Assembly (NCBI GenBank): GCA_019722365.1 | Contig: JADFUC010001790.1 | Location: 47,890 to 111,889, forward strand | Length of the DNA stretch: 64,000 nucleotides | Direction of reading: 5' to 3' | DNA from: Lithospermum erythrorhizon | Taxonomy: Eukaryota > Streptophyta > Magnoliopsida > Boraginales > Boraginaceae | Shown here: piece after piece, positions 46,556 through 59,059 of the stretch | How the letters are laid out: every line of letters begins with the position of its first letter | Numbering within the stretch: position 1 is the stretch's first letter | Notes under the pieces: generated by a model | The model's input: only the letters and a program-made list of their open reading frames with translations | What the model was told of the DNA's origin: nothing | Database searches by the model: none | Made by a program: the position numbers and the translations under genes

Positions 46556-47140
46556 TGGCGCCGTCGGGAATAAGTCACAAAGAACCCCGTCGGTTCAGCC
46601 TGTCAGGTATCCTAGTTTCCGTCGAGGAATAAAGTCACAAAGACCCCGTCGGTTCGACCACCGACACGGTATCCTAAGTCACCGTCTGGAATAAGTCACA
46701 AAGAGCCCGTCGGGGTTGACCTGACGGATATCCTAAATCACCATCGGGACTAAGCCTCAGAAGCCCCTGTTGGATAAAATACAGTTGGATAGCTGAAATC
46801 ACTATCGGATTAAGCCTAGAAAGCCCCCGTCGGTTTAAATACATCTGCATAGCTAAAATCACTATCAGGACTAAGCCTCGAAAGCCCCTCGTTGGTCCAA
46901 ATATAGCTGGATAGCTGAAATCATCATCGGGACTAAGCCTCAAAAGCCCGTGTTGGATTAAATACAATTTGGATAGATGAAATCATAAATGCGGATCGAG
47001 CCTCGAAAATACCGTGGTTTCCAACACGATTGGGTAAATTTGAAGTATCACGGGATCAAGCTTCAAAAGCCCCTGTCGGTTCCAAAACAGGTTGGATAGC
47101 TGAAATCATCATTGGGATCAGTCTCAGCAACCCCGAGTGG
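46556..47140 (+). repeat. Leader/LTR tandem array, about 60-bp unit, 9-10 copies
   Basis: Unit starts are near 46556, 46621, 46684, 46743, 46804, 46864, 46926, 46988, 47051 and 47109. Each has (G/A)TCGGGA(C/A)TAAG(C/T)C(T)C..AAAG(C)CCC, then GT(C/T)GG(T)T and (A)TAGCTGAAATCA or TATCCTAA(G/A)TCA. The first unit begins TGGCGCCGTCGGGAATAAG, which also looks like a gypsy primer-binding site. Two more diverged units occur at about 47300 and 47370. Because the period is a multiple of three, the minus strand has an open repetitive frame (46674-46967), which I treat as a by-product. Confidence 0.8.
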
Positions 47141-47576
47141 AGTTGATCCGTGAGCGAGATCATATTCTTGAAGCTCTGGATTGCAAATCGGACCAGATTC
47201 AACACTAAGCTGCTGAAGCTTTGAATCTGGGAGTTGGTAACTACCGACATCAGCAGTTATCAAAAATCATGTTTGGATCAAGCTATAAAGGCCTCAAGCT
47301 ATAGGAGCCATCGGGAGTAAGCTGCAAAGCCACCTGGGCTTGAAATTATTCAAATCAAGTCAAATCGAAGCAATCGGGAGGAAGCTGCGAAGGCACCCGT
47401 ATTGCAAATATCTAGATCAAGTCAGGCTCAAGCCAAATAAGTCGAACCGTAGATGTTAGCATACATAGGAGAGATCTAGATTGATAGTCGAACTGATACG
47501 TTTTGATAAAATCTATTTGTACTCATGAGGTTTCCATAACGATTTTATTATAATAAAACATTTGTGGCGATACAAA

Positions 47577-47594
47577 TTTTGGCATGCCGGTAGG
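47577..47594 (+). other. Primer-binding site candidate of the second gypsy element
   Basis: GATACAAATTTTGGCATGCC then GGTAGGTC resembles the ...ACAAATTTTGGC(A)(C/T)GCCCGGTGGGAC sequence found at the end of the 5' LTR and leader in some plant gypsy elements. It lies just before gag, with an AATAAAA polyadenylation-like motif about 25 bp upstream. If this is the primer site, the tandem array is inside the LTR (R/U5). Confidence 0.45.
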
Positions 47595-47599
47595 TCTAT

Positions 47600-49240
47600 C
47601 TCTACTCTTCGTCCCTGCTTTCGAGAAGATATAGCCGAAGATCGATGTTGCGAGTCTCGGCTCTGACATCTTGCTAGAACATGCCCGGTATATAGTGTGA
47701 CTAGGAAGTCCACGCCCAAACATAGAATCCAACCGAGGAATTTTCCTCCCGCGTCCAGTTAGATTTCACGAAGAATCGGTAGAGAAAAGGAAGCCGTATC
47801 AAGCTCGGGGTCCACGCCAAATTAAGCACATCAAGAGACCACGATCGGGCCGCGAGTCTTCGGCGACTCGGTCGATTCCACTTGTACCGAGCTATGATGA
47901 AGGTACTACCCGGTACGTAGACAGTTAGGCTGCCCTACTCGAGGATGATGGAAGACATGGCTAAGCATATGAAGCTACAAGGCGAGTCTCTCGGCTCTAA
48001 TAAGGTGAAAAATATATGATCACGAGCAACAAGCACAAGAGGCTGAAGCTTGACATGAGGCAGAGATGTCTCAGCGTGGGAGCCAAATGCAGTACTACGC
48101 CCCGACTCATTCTGTGAAGAGTTGGGAGCACCGGGGACTATTTGCATTTGTGATAGGCGATGGAGCGATCCTAGTGGCACAACTCGAGGGAATTCGTCAT
48201 GAGGCGATCAAGGAAAATAAGGAAGATTCCACGTCCTCGTATTCTTATGTCAAATCTACGCGGCTCGGATAGATGGGTTTAAGATGCCATAAGGTTACCC
48301 GACCTCAGAAGTTCAATAGTTCATTTGGTTGGGGAATCCTAAAAGGCATGTAGCACACTTTATAGAGACATGCGACAACTCCGGGCTTGATGGGGATCGC
48401 ATGGTGAAAGCAGTTTGTATGCTTTCAGCTTGGGGAAATCCACTTTGATTAATTACACAATGAAATAGAACTTCTATCAGCGATTGGGCACAGTCGAATT
48501 ACAAATTTCTCAACGATTTTTCAACATCCGGCGATGCGGTCGATGTAATGAGTTGAAAAATGCAAAGCAATGCAAGGAGGAACCGGTGGCAGACTTCATC
48601 AACCGATGGAGAAACCTTAGTCTAAAGTGCAAGGATCGGTGTCGTGGACTTCGGAAATACGTATACTAGGCATGCACTGGGATGCGGTACATCTTTACAA
48701 GGATCTTGCTTGAGACTAACTTTGACGGTGGCCACGAGAGAGAGCATGACATGGAGTTAGGCGTCCACTGACAAACAAAGGACAAACACGTGACACCTGG
48801 CAGCTACCTACGAAGGCAAAATGCGAAGTGAAGAAGTCGGACGATTCAAGATCGGTAAGAAGGATCGCGAATATGGTAACCTCGAGAAGTCGAGCGAAGT
48901 TCTCCTTGAGACCAAGAAAATAGAAGGGCGTCTAATGTGGGGAGATAAAGGGCGCTTGACATTTGAAAGAGATGCGAGGCTAAAGTACCCGTTCTTCGAT
49001 TGAGACATCGGCGATGTTCGGCAATTGACAAAAGCCAACAATGAGCTACATGCACAAGCGGCCGGAGGAGTCAGCAAGACTATGAATGTGGATTAATGCA
49101 AGCATCATTGCGTGTTGGGCACCCGATAGAGAAAAAGCCGTGCTTAAAGAGAGAAGGTCATGGATCTAGCTCGTCCCGAGGAGTGATACTTACAGAGGAA
49201 GATAAAGTCTCTACCAACAGTGACATGACTTGGTCATTGT
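47600..49240 (+). pseudogene. gag of the second gypsy element
   Basis: Gag forms the capsid. Clear family motifs run in order: NPKRHVAHFIETCDNSG then LDGD..VKAV (about 48338-48410), matching (N)P..H...F...C...G(T/L)..D; AWGNPL (about 48430); QRFFNIRR (about 48510); EEPVADFINRWRNLSLKCKD (about 48577-48636), matching EPV..Y(I/L).RWR.LS..CKD; MHWDAVHL (about 48673), matching (Q)GM.W.L.Y(I/L); and VGHPIEK (about 49113), matching the (I/L).HP(I/T/V)(E/K)KC..LK.(K/L)I segment before protease. Frames shift several times. Open pieces are 48484-48669 and 48821-49003. The N terminus is too damaged to place. Confidence 0.75.
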
Positions 49241-49549
49241 CAAGCTAGAAAGAGGTTAAGATCTGAAAGACTTTTAGAGCTTGATTTGGAACCAAGACAA
49301 CTATGGGCGGTGCTCAGTGACTCGGCGGTGAGGCCTGAACACCCTGCCGCAGCACGCCAGAGTGAGCGAAGCCCCGGTCGTAGGTGAAAGACGGTGACGC
49401 TTGAATTACGGAAAAGGGCACATGGCTTTTGCTATCACGTTAATTTGATGAAGATTGGCGAGGAAAGAAGACTTGGAGACACAACCGCCACTTTATAGTA
49501 ATGCGAGATACTATGCATGAGGCCGAGGTCGGCCCAGGGGATGTTGAAG

Positions 49550-50060
49550 TGGATGAATTCGTCAAAACGGTGAATATACTACCGATCCGGACATTGAAGA
49601 TGCTATGTATCCCGGAAGACCTGAATCAGGTCGTGTTATGATCGAAGGGTTCAACAAAAGGCGGACAACGAACATTGGAAGTATCTTTGCACTGGCGGTT
49701 GGAGAGCTAGAGACTCGTCATGTGGTTCTATGTGATTATGCCAAGGTTACTTACAAGGTGCTACTTGAGACAGATGGATATACAACACGATGTGGTGCCT
49801 TACACTTCCCTTTGATGCTTGAAGTATTGCGAGGATTGAGTAGAAGAAAGGACTATGGCCCAGGTAATGACCACCGCGGGTAGAGGTCGCACTTTGGAGA
49901 TGTTAAGTATTATGTGAGGAAAGAAAAATGCAAAACACAACCTCCACCATCGGCAAAGACGCACCAAATGTCTCAGAAATGCCCTCGAGGTCTCACGTTG
50001 CCGATTGAAAGCGAGAAAGATGGCGTCGGTACCCGTGATGCATGCCGTCCGTCAATGATC
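49550..50060 (+). pseudogene. Aspartic protease region of the second gypsy element
   Basis: The open frame 49605-49883 contains VMIEGFNKRRTTNIGSIF, then ALAVGELETRHVV and VTYKVLLETDGYTTR. These match the second half of the retropepsin-like domain in this gypsy group: (I/V)(Q/E)GFN.GG.R.IG.I.L.L..G.L....(L)F.V.D...(T/S)Y..LLGRPW. The LGRPW is altered. The DTG active site should lie just upstream, near 49550, but was not recognised. The following GDVKYY (about 49895) matches FADAK(F/Y)Y. Confidence 0.65.
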
Positions 50061-50567
50061 TAGGATAAAACATGAAACTTTGGTCCTAAAGCCTATGGAC
50101 TCTTAGTGAAAATTTGGGTATAATACACCAAGGATACAACTATGGGAAGTTTCGCGTGAAGCCACTAGCAATAAAGGTGCGTAGTTTGAATGACACTCGA
50201 AAGAATGGCTGACGGAAAGTCTGTTATAAGGTGTACTTTCCTTGGGCTTGGAGTACGCGCGAGAGGCTACATTACGCATAACAATCAGTGAGTAAGTAAC
50301 CGGTATACATCCGAGAAGGACGATGTGCTTGCAGCATAAAGTTAACTCAGCGGAGTCCGCCTTTCAAAAGATTAGAGGCCCAGAGGCTCCGTCCATGACG
50401 ATACTTGAAGGAAATAAGTCTTTCGGAGGTTGAGGTCAAGTGCGGTATGCCAAAGCCAACCGGCGTGGAGTACGTATTCCCAAGGTTGGGGGCATCACAA
50501 TATCACTCCATAATCCCGAAGGCGAATCCTCAAGATAGAGAGGGAGGCTGATCCAATTTGTAGAAGG
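50061..50567 (+). other. Damaged region after the protease
   Basis: It should encode the region leading to RT. No RT motif is visible. Sequence is GC-richer than what follows, so the composition changes sharply at 50568. Confidence 0.4.
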
Positions 50568-51402
50568 TGTTAGAAATCGTGAATATTGATTTGATAATTA
50601 TACTTAGATTGCGATAATTGTTGTAACAATTCATTTACTAGTTTAGTTAAATGAGATTACTAAAATAAGTGTTCAATAGTAATTGTAATTACTAGTCATG
50701 ATAATGTCGAGTTATGCAGTGCTAGATCCACGTCCATGAAATAAAATTATAATATAGTAATGGTCAATTATATTATTATACGGTACCTGTATTATACGAG
50801 CCTAGAAGGTCACACACATACGGTGATGTTGAATTATATTTCATGTATGAAATAAAATATATTTGGTAAATTGAGAGAGCTTGATTGTAATCAATAAAAT
50901 TACCAATCGGGTTATTTACCTTTACTGCATTGTAAACTATTAATTGGATGAACTTCGAAATAATTAACTTGTCGGTTTAATTATTTAAATAGTTAGTTGA
51001 GTTTGTTAAAATTAATTGTTAGTAGTATTTTACTTAACGAGTTAGTTTTAAATTAAATGCTAGAACATTAACTATTCGGTTGGCTTTTAGATTAAATAAT
51101 AAGAGCCTATAAATAGAGGAGATATATTAGGTTAAATTATTATGAAACTTTAATCATCAAAAAGTGCAAATTAAATGCCTCCTCTAATTTGTTTTAGCAA
51201 TGGAAATCAAGTGTGAAACTTGAAAGTTTAACTGATTTATCATCCGATTATTTAAAGCGTTCTAAGCGAGCTTCAGTATAGATTCAACCCTGCGGTGTGG
51301 ATCAGTAGAGCGTGCCTATTGTGGTGCTAGTTGCTGAGGAATTCAAAGGACTTAATTAAGTAATTGTTGGTGATTATTCCGGCTAAATTTGTAAGTGATA
51401 CA
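50568..51402 (+). repeat. LTR-like sequence (candidate solo LTR)
   Basis: It begins TGTTAGAAATCGTGAATATTG and ends near GTGATACA. An internal TATA-box context (GAGCCTATAAATAGAGGAG, 51106-51124) is placed as in a copia LTR. AT-rich with no ORF. No 5-bp target-site duplication was found (GAAGG on the left, GTATT on the right), so the ends or the identity may be wrong. Confidence 0.45.
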
Positions 51403-52592
51403 GTATTAATATATTGTTATATATTTTTATATATGATTTTATGACAATTAAATTGATCTGTGCTATTTGTTTAAAGTTTTTATTCGAAATATATATTTTT
51501 TCATGAAGCACCCACGTGGGCTTGAGTTATATTGGCAACTCCAAAGCCATAAATCAAAGAGCAGGCCGTATTGTCGAAGGATCAGTGTCTCGAGCTGGAG
51601 GAATGCAAGGAGCAGGGAAGAAAGTGTAGCGTCTTGCAGCACATGTGGTTATTAGCGATGAAGAATCTTAAGGCATAACCACGTTCTTAGGCTCAGCGAG
51701 GAAACAGGCTACCGTCAATTTTCATGAGCTTATAAATGAATTCATGACATACTTACGGATGTAAAAATGCGTCGGCGAAGCCACGGGCTCCTTGGAGCTT
51801 TGGTTTTTTTAAAGGCGAGGTTTGGGTTATGGGCCGATCTCGAGGGAAGTCATGGGCGGCAACCCAACGTTCATATATGACAGAAACAATTTGGAAATAT
51901 TCTGGGAGGGACTGCGAGAGTAGCCAAGTTGATGCACTTTCGGCAAATGTCGGATAGGCTCTATGCAGTGCATTCTGAAGTAGACAATGTGGAATGAGGC
52001 GATCTCTTTTCTTCATTTCTTTTTCTTTTCTTAGCTATTAGTTTTCCTTTTTCTTATTGTCATTTATATTTGCGGATCAATGTTTTGCCGACGTAGTGTT
52101 GAATTTTCAAATGTTTCTGATTAAATGATGCGAATGGAGTCTGGCGTCGAAATGTGTTTGTGACTCGTCGTATCTTGGGGGAAATTACATATGGAATTTG
52201 TGTATATGAGGATGGGAATGGAAAACAATGTGAATAAAACTAGCTATCGGTCTTTTGTGCATATTTGTTGGTATATCATAGAATCTTTTTTATGCAGCTC
52301 GATTTAATGTGATGTCATTATAAAATAAGTAATAGTAAAAATGAGAAAAAGAAAATTGGTAAAAATATCATTAAATTGAATAATTTATGTACAAATCTGA
52401 AAACTAAAATATCAATAGACCGTACCATATTAATGCGAGACAGTTCGTGAGAATACCTTGATTGACTTTGCCCGTTGTTGGCTTTCAAGCAGGTTCTTGT
52501 CCTCTCACTTAACATTAGCCCAGCGTTACGTCTCTCGTCTTCTTGAATGTTCTAATTCATGCTTTGATGTGATTGGGTTTTTTTAGAATAGC
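51403..52592. other. Unresolved interval
   Basis: 51550-52020 is GC-richer and coding-like on both strands but without a motif I can name. The minus frame 51753-52016 has no recognised domain. The rest is AT-rich. It may be internal retroelement sequence whose ends are gone. Confidence 0.35.
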
Positions 52593-54890
52593 TGCAATAA
52601 AATAACCGATTCGCCTAAGCGGTTAAATTATATTTATATATCGTTTGGTGGTGGGATCCGGAGATAGTATAAATACTTTCGAGGAATAAAATCGATATAC
52701 CGAGAGTGGTATTAGATGATAGTAATTTATGTCACGAGGAAATAACATTTTGAAACCATTTTAAGATTTAAACCACGAGAAGTGGAGAAATAAAATAGCA
52801 ATAAGCAGGGACCTTTCGTTCTCAAAATATCTTCACTTTGACTTATCGTAAATCCATTCATCCTGCAAAATCCACCCATGCTCCCAATTTGTTTGGCGAG
52901 TTCATCGTCCCCCCCCCTAAAAATTTTTCTTCCATTTCTTCTCTTCCTTTATGGCTCAAGATACAAAGAAGTTGGTTTTCATCTTCCCTAAATGCGTCCT
53001 CTATATACTTTAAGGTAAGAAAGATTGTAGCTTTATCATTATTAGAAGTTATGGAAGTTTGAGTTTTGTTGACTTTTCCAAATCACCTTTAGTTTATTAT
53101 GATGTTATATGGGACATAATATAGTTGTTTTGGAGTAAGTGTTTATTTTGATGTGGATTGGAAGAGATATGTTGAGGTGGTTTGTGTAAGTTGAGTAGTA
53201 GTTGGGGTTTGAATTAAAAAAGGTTGATCAAATGGTTTAATTAGTTTTGGAAAAGTGATTTTTAGGGTTGGAAATTGTTAGAGTGTTAGTTATTGAATGG
53301 GGTGGGGCCAATTGGAATGGAGGATGTGATGGTTGAAATTGTTGTTTTATTTGTTGACTAAGCATGATTGTGTCGTGAAAAGGTTAAAAAGTTGAACTAA
53401 AATGAGTTAAGGTTAACTTCAAACTTTAAGTTGTGTAGTTAGTACCCTAAAGTTTCTTATATGAAGTTAATATGGTAGTAAGTAGTAATTGTAGTTTTTA
53501 GGATTGTTTGTGGTTAGGCGTGGAGCGATGGGAAAAGGCACTTAGTTAATTAGGCGGGCGCTATTTATTCTTGTAGCCAACCCGAGTAACTATCTGTGGG
53601 TGTAGATTAACTTACTAAATTGTGAATATGAATTACTGACCCCGAGTATGGATTGTATGTTGTTTTGTGAGTTATTAGGCATTTTGAGGTGAAGTTGAGT
53701 CGTATTAGGATAAGTTGGTTTCCGGGCTGTTTTGGTCATTTTGATGTTAGGGTGTTTTGTTGGTTGAGTTGGCGTAGGATGAGTTGTATATGAGTTGATG
53801 ATGTATGTTGAGTTGTATTATCCGGTATTTGCCTTATACCTCGGTATAAGTGTGGTGTTGCCACCGTACCTCGTTCACGAGGCGTTGATAGTTATCGGCG
53901 GGCATAAGTTTCTCCTGCGGGTTGAGGTTGATTATATGCGCATTAAATCGTAGAAATCGATTTATATTCCAGGTTGATTATGAGTATTTAGGGTGAGGAG
54001 TTGAATATTTGAGTTGATTGAGTACGTTTGGTTGTGGGCTCGAATATTTGAGTTGATTGAGTTGTAGTTGTGGATTTGAGTAGTACTTGCCTCTTGTTGT
54101 TGGCGGGAATTGTGGAGTTGGATGGTCTACTAGGTTAGTCGTGATGTCTTATGGTGTTGGTTGATAGAGTAGAGTCGTGGACTCATTTGGGTATTATTGT
54201 CATTGATTTCTTTGAAATGTATGATTATCATTTTTATTGTCCTTATCAGAATGTTTATGTTAGTTGATGAGCCTATAAATTTATGCATTTTGATAATGAA
54301 TTCCTTTAATGACTTATATATTGTAGACTTACGTCGTACAAAATTACATGTACTAAATACATCTATGCGTAATTAAGTATTCTAATTACGCTAAAAGCGA
54401 GGCTGTGGGCTAATTTCCACTCTTGAGATAAGTATTCACTAAGCTTAAGTAGCTTCGCCTTTTGCTATGGGCGGCAATTTTATTGTGCAGGGTGTGGTGG
54501 TCTTCTGACGTTTTTGAATACATTAGAGGTGATCGTGCCTTAGAGCCTAGGTGAGCGGCGGGTGGCAGTAGATCCTCACAGTCTTCTTGTCGTTGTTTTT
54601 TATTGTAGTTCGGATTCCTCTATTTGTTGTTATTTCGATTTCAGACTGAGTTGTATGTTGATATTTTGTACTTTGGTCGATTGTTGTATATAGGTTGTGT
54701 TGTGTGGTTAGGAAACACCACGATGGATCATTTTCTTAAAAACTGTTCTTTTCAGATGTATCTTGTTTTATTGGTTTATTTGAATTCAGTGTCTTTTAAA
54801 TTTGAGCCATCCATCTATTGGTGGCTACAGTGTCTAGGATTTGGATGATTCCCAACCTCAGGCTTGGCCGACTGGGCGAGATTACGTGCA
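52593..54890 (+). repeat. LTR of the Tekay/Del-like family, copy B (solo, plus orientation)
   Basis: It starts TGCAATAAAATAACC (compare TGTATCAAATAACC in copy A) and ends GGCCGACTGGGCGAGATTACGTGCA (compare GGCCGACTGGGCGGTCGTTACA implied by copy A). Inside are TTTGGTGGTGGGATCCGGAG, TATAAATA at 52668-52675, the motif CTTTAAGGTAAGAAAG at about 53009, GAGATAAGTATTCACTAAGC near 54424, and CTATGGGCGGCA near 54467. No coding sequence. Flanking pentamers ATAGC and ATGTC are only 3/5 identical, so the target-site duplication is uncertain. The open frame 54624-54848 is not a gene. Confidence 0.7.
52668..52675 (+). promoter_or_regulatory. TATA box of LTR copy B
   Basis: GATAGTATAAATACTTTCGA. The same GGAGATAGTATAAATA context occurs in copy D (57603-57610), with a related one in copy E on the minus strand near 35923. 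Confidence 0.55.
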
Positions 54891-56861
54891 ATGTCATAAA
54901 TCTTAATAGTTTCTTGACAAAATTTTAAAAATATTAATCGAGTGATAGTGAAAAGAATTTGTATGTACTAATCAATTTTTTGAATTGTAATATTAACTTA
55001 TAAAAGATTATAGAATTTTGAGCTACTAATTATGTGGCTACAAATTAAAAATGGATACAATTATAAGTTTATAAAATAAGTGGCTTATAATATATCGATA
55101 AAATAGAAGAAATCAAAGTAATACTCACGCATAATATTAAGGTGGCTACAATGTATTCAATCTTTATTATTGTTTCATACAAAATTCAACTACATAAAAT
55201 TTAAAGAAACATTGTCATGCGTATATTTGATATAATAAAATTTGGTTTGTAGATTGTGGGCTTCATGTTAGTAACGAAAATTAAAAAAGGTAACCTCATG
55301 ATACGTTGTACGGCGAGAAGGCGAGAAATAAGTCAATTCGAATATTAAGTGACATGGATTAAAGTTTATTAAATAAAGTGGCTATAATTTGAAGATCATA
55401 AAATAAATGGGCTATATTAAAATAACAAATAAATTAACTAAACATCTCATATAAAAATACGAGAGGCAGTGTGTATTCATCATGTACAAAACCTAGCTAA
55501 TTTGAGCAACCCCTTTTAATCCTTTCAACTTTCTAGCAATTGTGCGCCTCGATCGTTTTCTAATCTAGAAATAAATTAACGCCTTTTTCTATTTTGTTAG
55601 CACATAATCTTTTCATATTTGAAATTTTGTACTCTATTTTTATAATTGTCAAATTGATGAATATACTTTAATTAAGCTTAGAACCCTACGATATGAATAA
55701 TTTCGCCCATTACTTAGCTTCGATTCTTTGAAATTCAAGTTCCGATTGAAGAGTTCCCCGCATTTTTGACCAATAAAATGTACCCGGAATGAACAATTTC
55801 TTAAAATAATTGTGTGGGTGAATGCATGCACTTAAAAAGAGTAAGATTGGATACAAAAATTAATTTTACCTTTAAAGTTTTAGTTTTTAAATTGAAAGGG
55901 GCTAAATAAGGTATGTTATAAATTCTAAACAAAATAAATGTATTTGTGTTTAATACAACTTTTTCATCTTTCTTTCATCAAAGATGATTTAAATATTGAT
56001 ATGAGGAATATTATTATGGAGTTAATATTGTCAAGTCATCAGAGATTTTAAAATTGTAATGAAAATGATCTTTGTTTATATTTAATAACTCCATATTATT
56101 TAGTGATTATGTTTAATTCTAAAATTATAATAATGATGGAGTTAATTTTATTTTTTGACATTATTATTTTATTTTTTGAATGAGTTCTTGAACATAAAGA
56201 AGTTAATGAAGTGATTATAACTAATATTTGGTTGTGATATATTAGAAGCCGAGGAAAGTACTTGATTGTAACAATTATATGGATATAATTGGAAAAAAAA
56301 GTTGACTTCATTCAAGTTTAGCTTCCACGTTCTCATGTTTGTAACTAACAATTGGGTCTTGTGTATTATATAGATTCTGTGCGCTTACACATGATGATTA
56401 CAATACTTAATACTAAAGGAAGATATGGTGCTAGTTATTGTTTTGAGACCAGTGATAGTGAATATGGCTATTGTAGTATCCATAAAACGTGAAACCTTGA
56501 TGAACTCTTACGCATATATCATCGTTGTTACTTGTTAGAAAATGTTTTGTTTCTCGATACGTATGCATCGATTGGAGGCAATACTCCGCTTCATCCCAAT
56601 TTACTTGATTATGTAGCAAAATTATTTTTCTTTTCCTTTTTACTTGTTCATATAAGGAATTTAATACAACTTTATCTTGATCTTTCTACTTTTATCCGTA
56701 TTAAAATATTTTTTTATTTTCATGATTAATTAAAGTATTTTTTGATAAAGTACCTTTTTGAGATATATTAATAATATTAATCAAACTTCTCATAATAAAG
56801 TATTTTTTAGCTCCATGGGAGGAGTATTACTGATACTAATAAAACCATCTTCGGTGTATGT
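54891..56861. other. AT-rich interval without genes
   Basis: Several GTGGCTA(C/T)AA and TAAGTGGCT(T/A)TAA motifs recur at 54.93-55.43 kb. Small open frames at 56.1-56.7 kb overlap on both strands and have no motif. Nothing else is seen. Confidence 0.4.
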
Positions 56862-57602
56862 GAGGTTGTTTGGCTTTCCTTATTTGTTTTAATTTTAAGT
56901 AATCAGCTTATAAGTGATGTATTAAACTATATAAGTAACTTATAAATAATTGAACTTTATAAGTTACAACAAAGAAATGATATGTTTGGCTAATATAGCT
57001 TACAAGTTGTGTGAAAGTAAAATGACTTATAAGGGCATTGTAACGACCACCCAGTCGGCCCCGTACTGAGGTTAAGGTCAAATCAGCAACACGTACACGA
57101 GTCACCGATGATGGATGACAATACAAAAAGACTTCATTTGACATAATAATAATAATACGCTTTGTCCGTCGTGGTAAACCAACGATACATCACACAGAGC
57201 ACGTATCGCAGCGAAACTTACATGACTTTGAAAAAAAAATACAACCACTCTGATACCGCATAATCTCCAGCGTCTGACATATTGCGACCTCTCATTATCT
57301 GAGTTTGAATGCTGAAAATATAACAGAGGAAAAGAATTTGAGGATCTTACATGCCAGCGTAAGCCCGCCTCTGACGCTTCGATCCGTAGCCCTCCGATGC
57401 GCGACTACGACAATAGCCGTCGACCACGCCCAGAACCTACAAGTAAAAGCGGCGCGCCCGTAGAATAGGAAGTCGGCCTATTAATTTGAGAGTGATACAA
57501 ATACCACAAACATGATCCCGTCACATTCATACTTATATATGTAATAACTGTTACGTTTAAAAAAAATTAAAATTTTAGGTTGGTGGTGGGACACGGAGAT
57601 AG

Positions 57603-57610
57603 TATAAATA
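57603..57610 (+). promoter_or_regulatory. TATA box of LTR copy D
   Basis: CGGAGATAGTATAAATAATTTCG, aligned with the same element in copies B and E. Confidence 0.55.
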
Positions 57611-59059
57611 ATTTCGATAATATTATTTAAGTAGAGGTATTTGGTAAGTACATTTATAATTTAGTAGTAATAGCAGGGACAATTCGAGTTAATAGATCGT
57701 TCGGTCATTCGATAGCTCGATTCGGCGTGATTTCGGGCCTGAACTCGTGCGGTTGTTTGAACTTAAGAGCTAAGTTATCCGTCACAAAATCCTTATCATC
57801 AAATCACAAATATCTCCTCCTTCTTCCATAGCTTGGCGAGATACCCCCTTAAAGCTCAAACAAGATTTTTTTTTTTCTTCCGTTTCTTCAACTTTGTTGC
57901 ATATATAAAGATCCTCGAGTTGATTGTTAAGGCTTTGACATCTTTCCTACGATTTTGAGGTAAGAAAAATAGAGTTTAGTTGATTTTCTTGGTTATTTTA
58001 CATAATTCAATTTTATATTGATTCTAAGTTTGTTATAGGTTTTGGTTGACTTCTTGGGTTGATATTTTTATAAGACTTTAAATGTGTAGAGAGTTTAATT
58101 GGACCTTATTGGTTATTTGTGATGTTAAAATGATGATGATTTAAAATTGATTAAAAGGGAGTTAGGTTGAAAAAAGTGTTATTTTCAAGTTGAGTTATAA
58201 TTGATATTTTGGAGTATAGGTTGTTAATTATGGACTTGAGGGTTAAAAGAATGACTTATAAGTTGATTTGAAATATTAAAATAATAGGTGAAATTCTCTG
58301 GGGGCGTCGATTGGGTTGTGTGTGTCAGCGGGGATTATTTATTCGTTGTTTATCCGTCATTTTAGACCGTTTAGAAATAGTTCCACTAGAGTTGGTAGCG
58401 TGTCTTCTAAACCTTGAGTATTGTAGTAGGTTTGATTATACTTTCTGGGTGTTTTTGTTGGCGTTGATCGTGGTAAGGCCGATTACCGTGATTGTGTTAT
58501 GAGTTTTTGTGGTAGCTACTTGGAGGTGAGTACTTATCTGTGGTGTTACTTCACGTGCTTACTTTAAATTTTGTGAACATGTTATTGTGAGTCACGGTGT
58601 GAGAATGATGTGCATGTCATTGTGTTATGATTATATGAGGAGCCAATGACATACACATGTAATTGTTGTATGATTATGTGGCTGATTCATTTTGTGTGAG
58701 CCATGATATGATTATGTGATTATAATGCAATGGCGTTTGAAGATTGCTTGAGTAAGTAATAGCTTGAACTCCCAACATATTTCGATTTACGTGGCCTTGT
58801 CGGCCTTTGTTGTATTTATGTGGCCTTGTCGGCACTTTTGATGTGTTGTGGCCTTGTTGGCGGTTGTGTTTGATTATGATTGTGAGATGTTTAGCTGTGT
58901 GCTTGGTTATTGTTTGGGAGTAGAATAATTGGTTATTAAGAGGTGATGGTTAGAGTTATCTATGACTTTGAATTGACTTGGGTATCGAGAGGATTTGATA
59001 TGTTGGGGTGATCAGGGGGTTAGGTGACTCTCCTTCCTTGCGGGATATGAGACGCGATT

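Larger units (their letters stand above)
46388..50567 (+). mobile_element. Second Ty3/gypsy element: leader repeats, gag and protease
   Basis: Plus-strand order: TATA box, 60-bp tandem array, primer-site-like sequence, gag, protease, then truncation at an LTR-like sequence starting at 50568. No RT, RNase H or integrase follows. Gag and protease resemble those of Tat-related plant gypsy elements, but the gag is clearer and the two copies in this window are not close relatives. Heavy indel damage. The left LTR edge was not located; it may reach back to about 46.1 kb. Confidence 0.7.

Noticed and set aside
46674..46967. Minus-strand open frame with 20-residue repeats
   Set aside because: The 60-bp tandem array keeps any stop-free frame open. 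No start context or family supports a protein.
46556..47140. CRISPR-like repeat array
   Set aside because: Units are contiguous and diverged, without unique spacers, in a plant retroelement.
57240..57270. Initiator-Met primer-binding site (complement GGTATCAGAGTGG)
   Set aside because: It lies inside the LTR homology of copy C rather than just after an LTR end, so it is probably coincidental.
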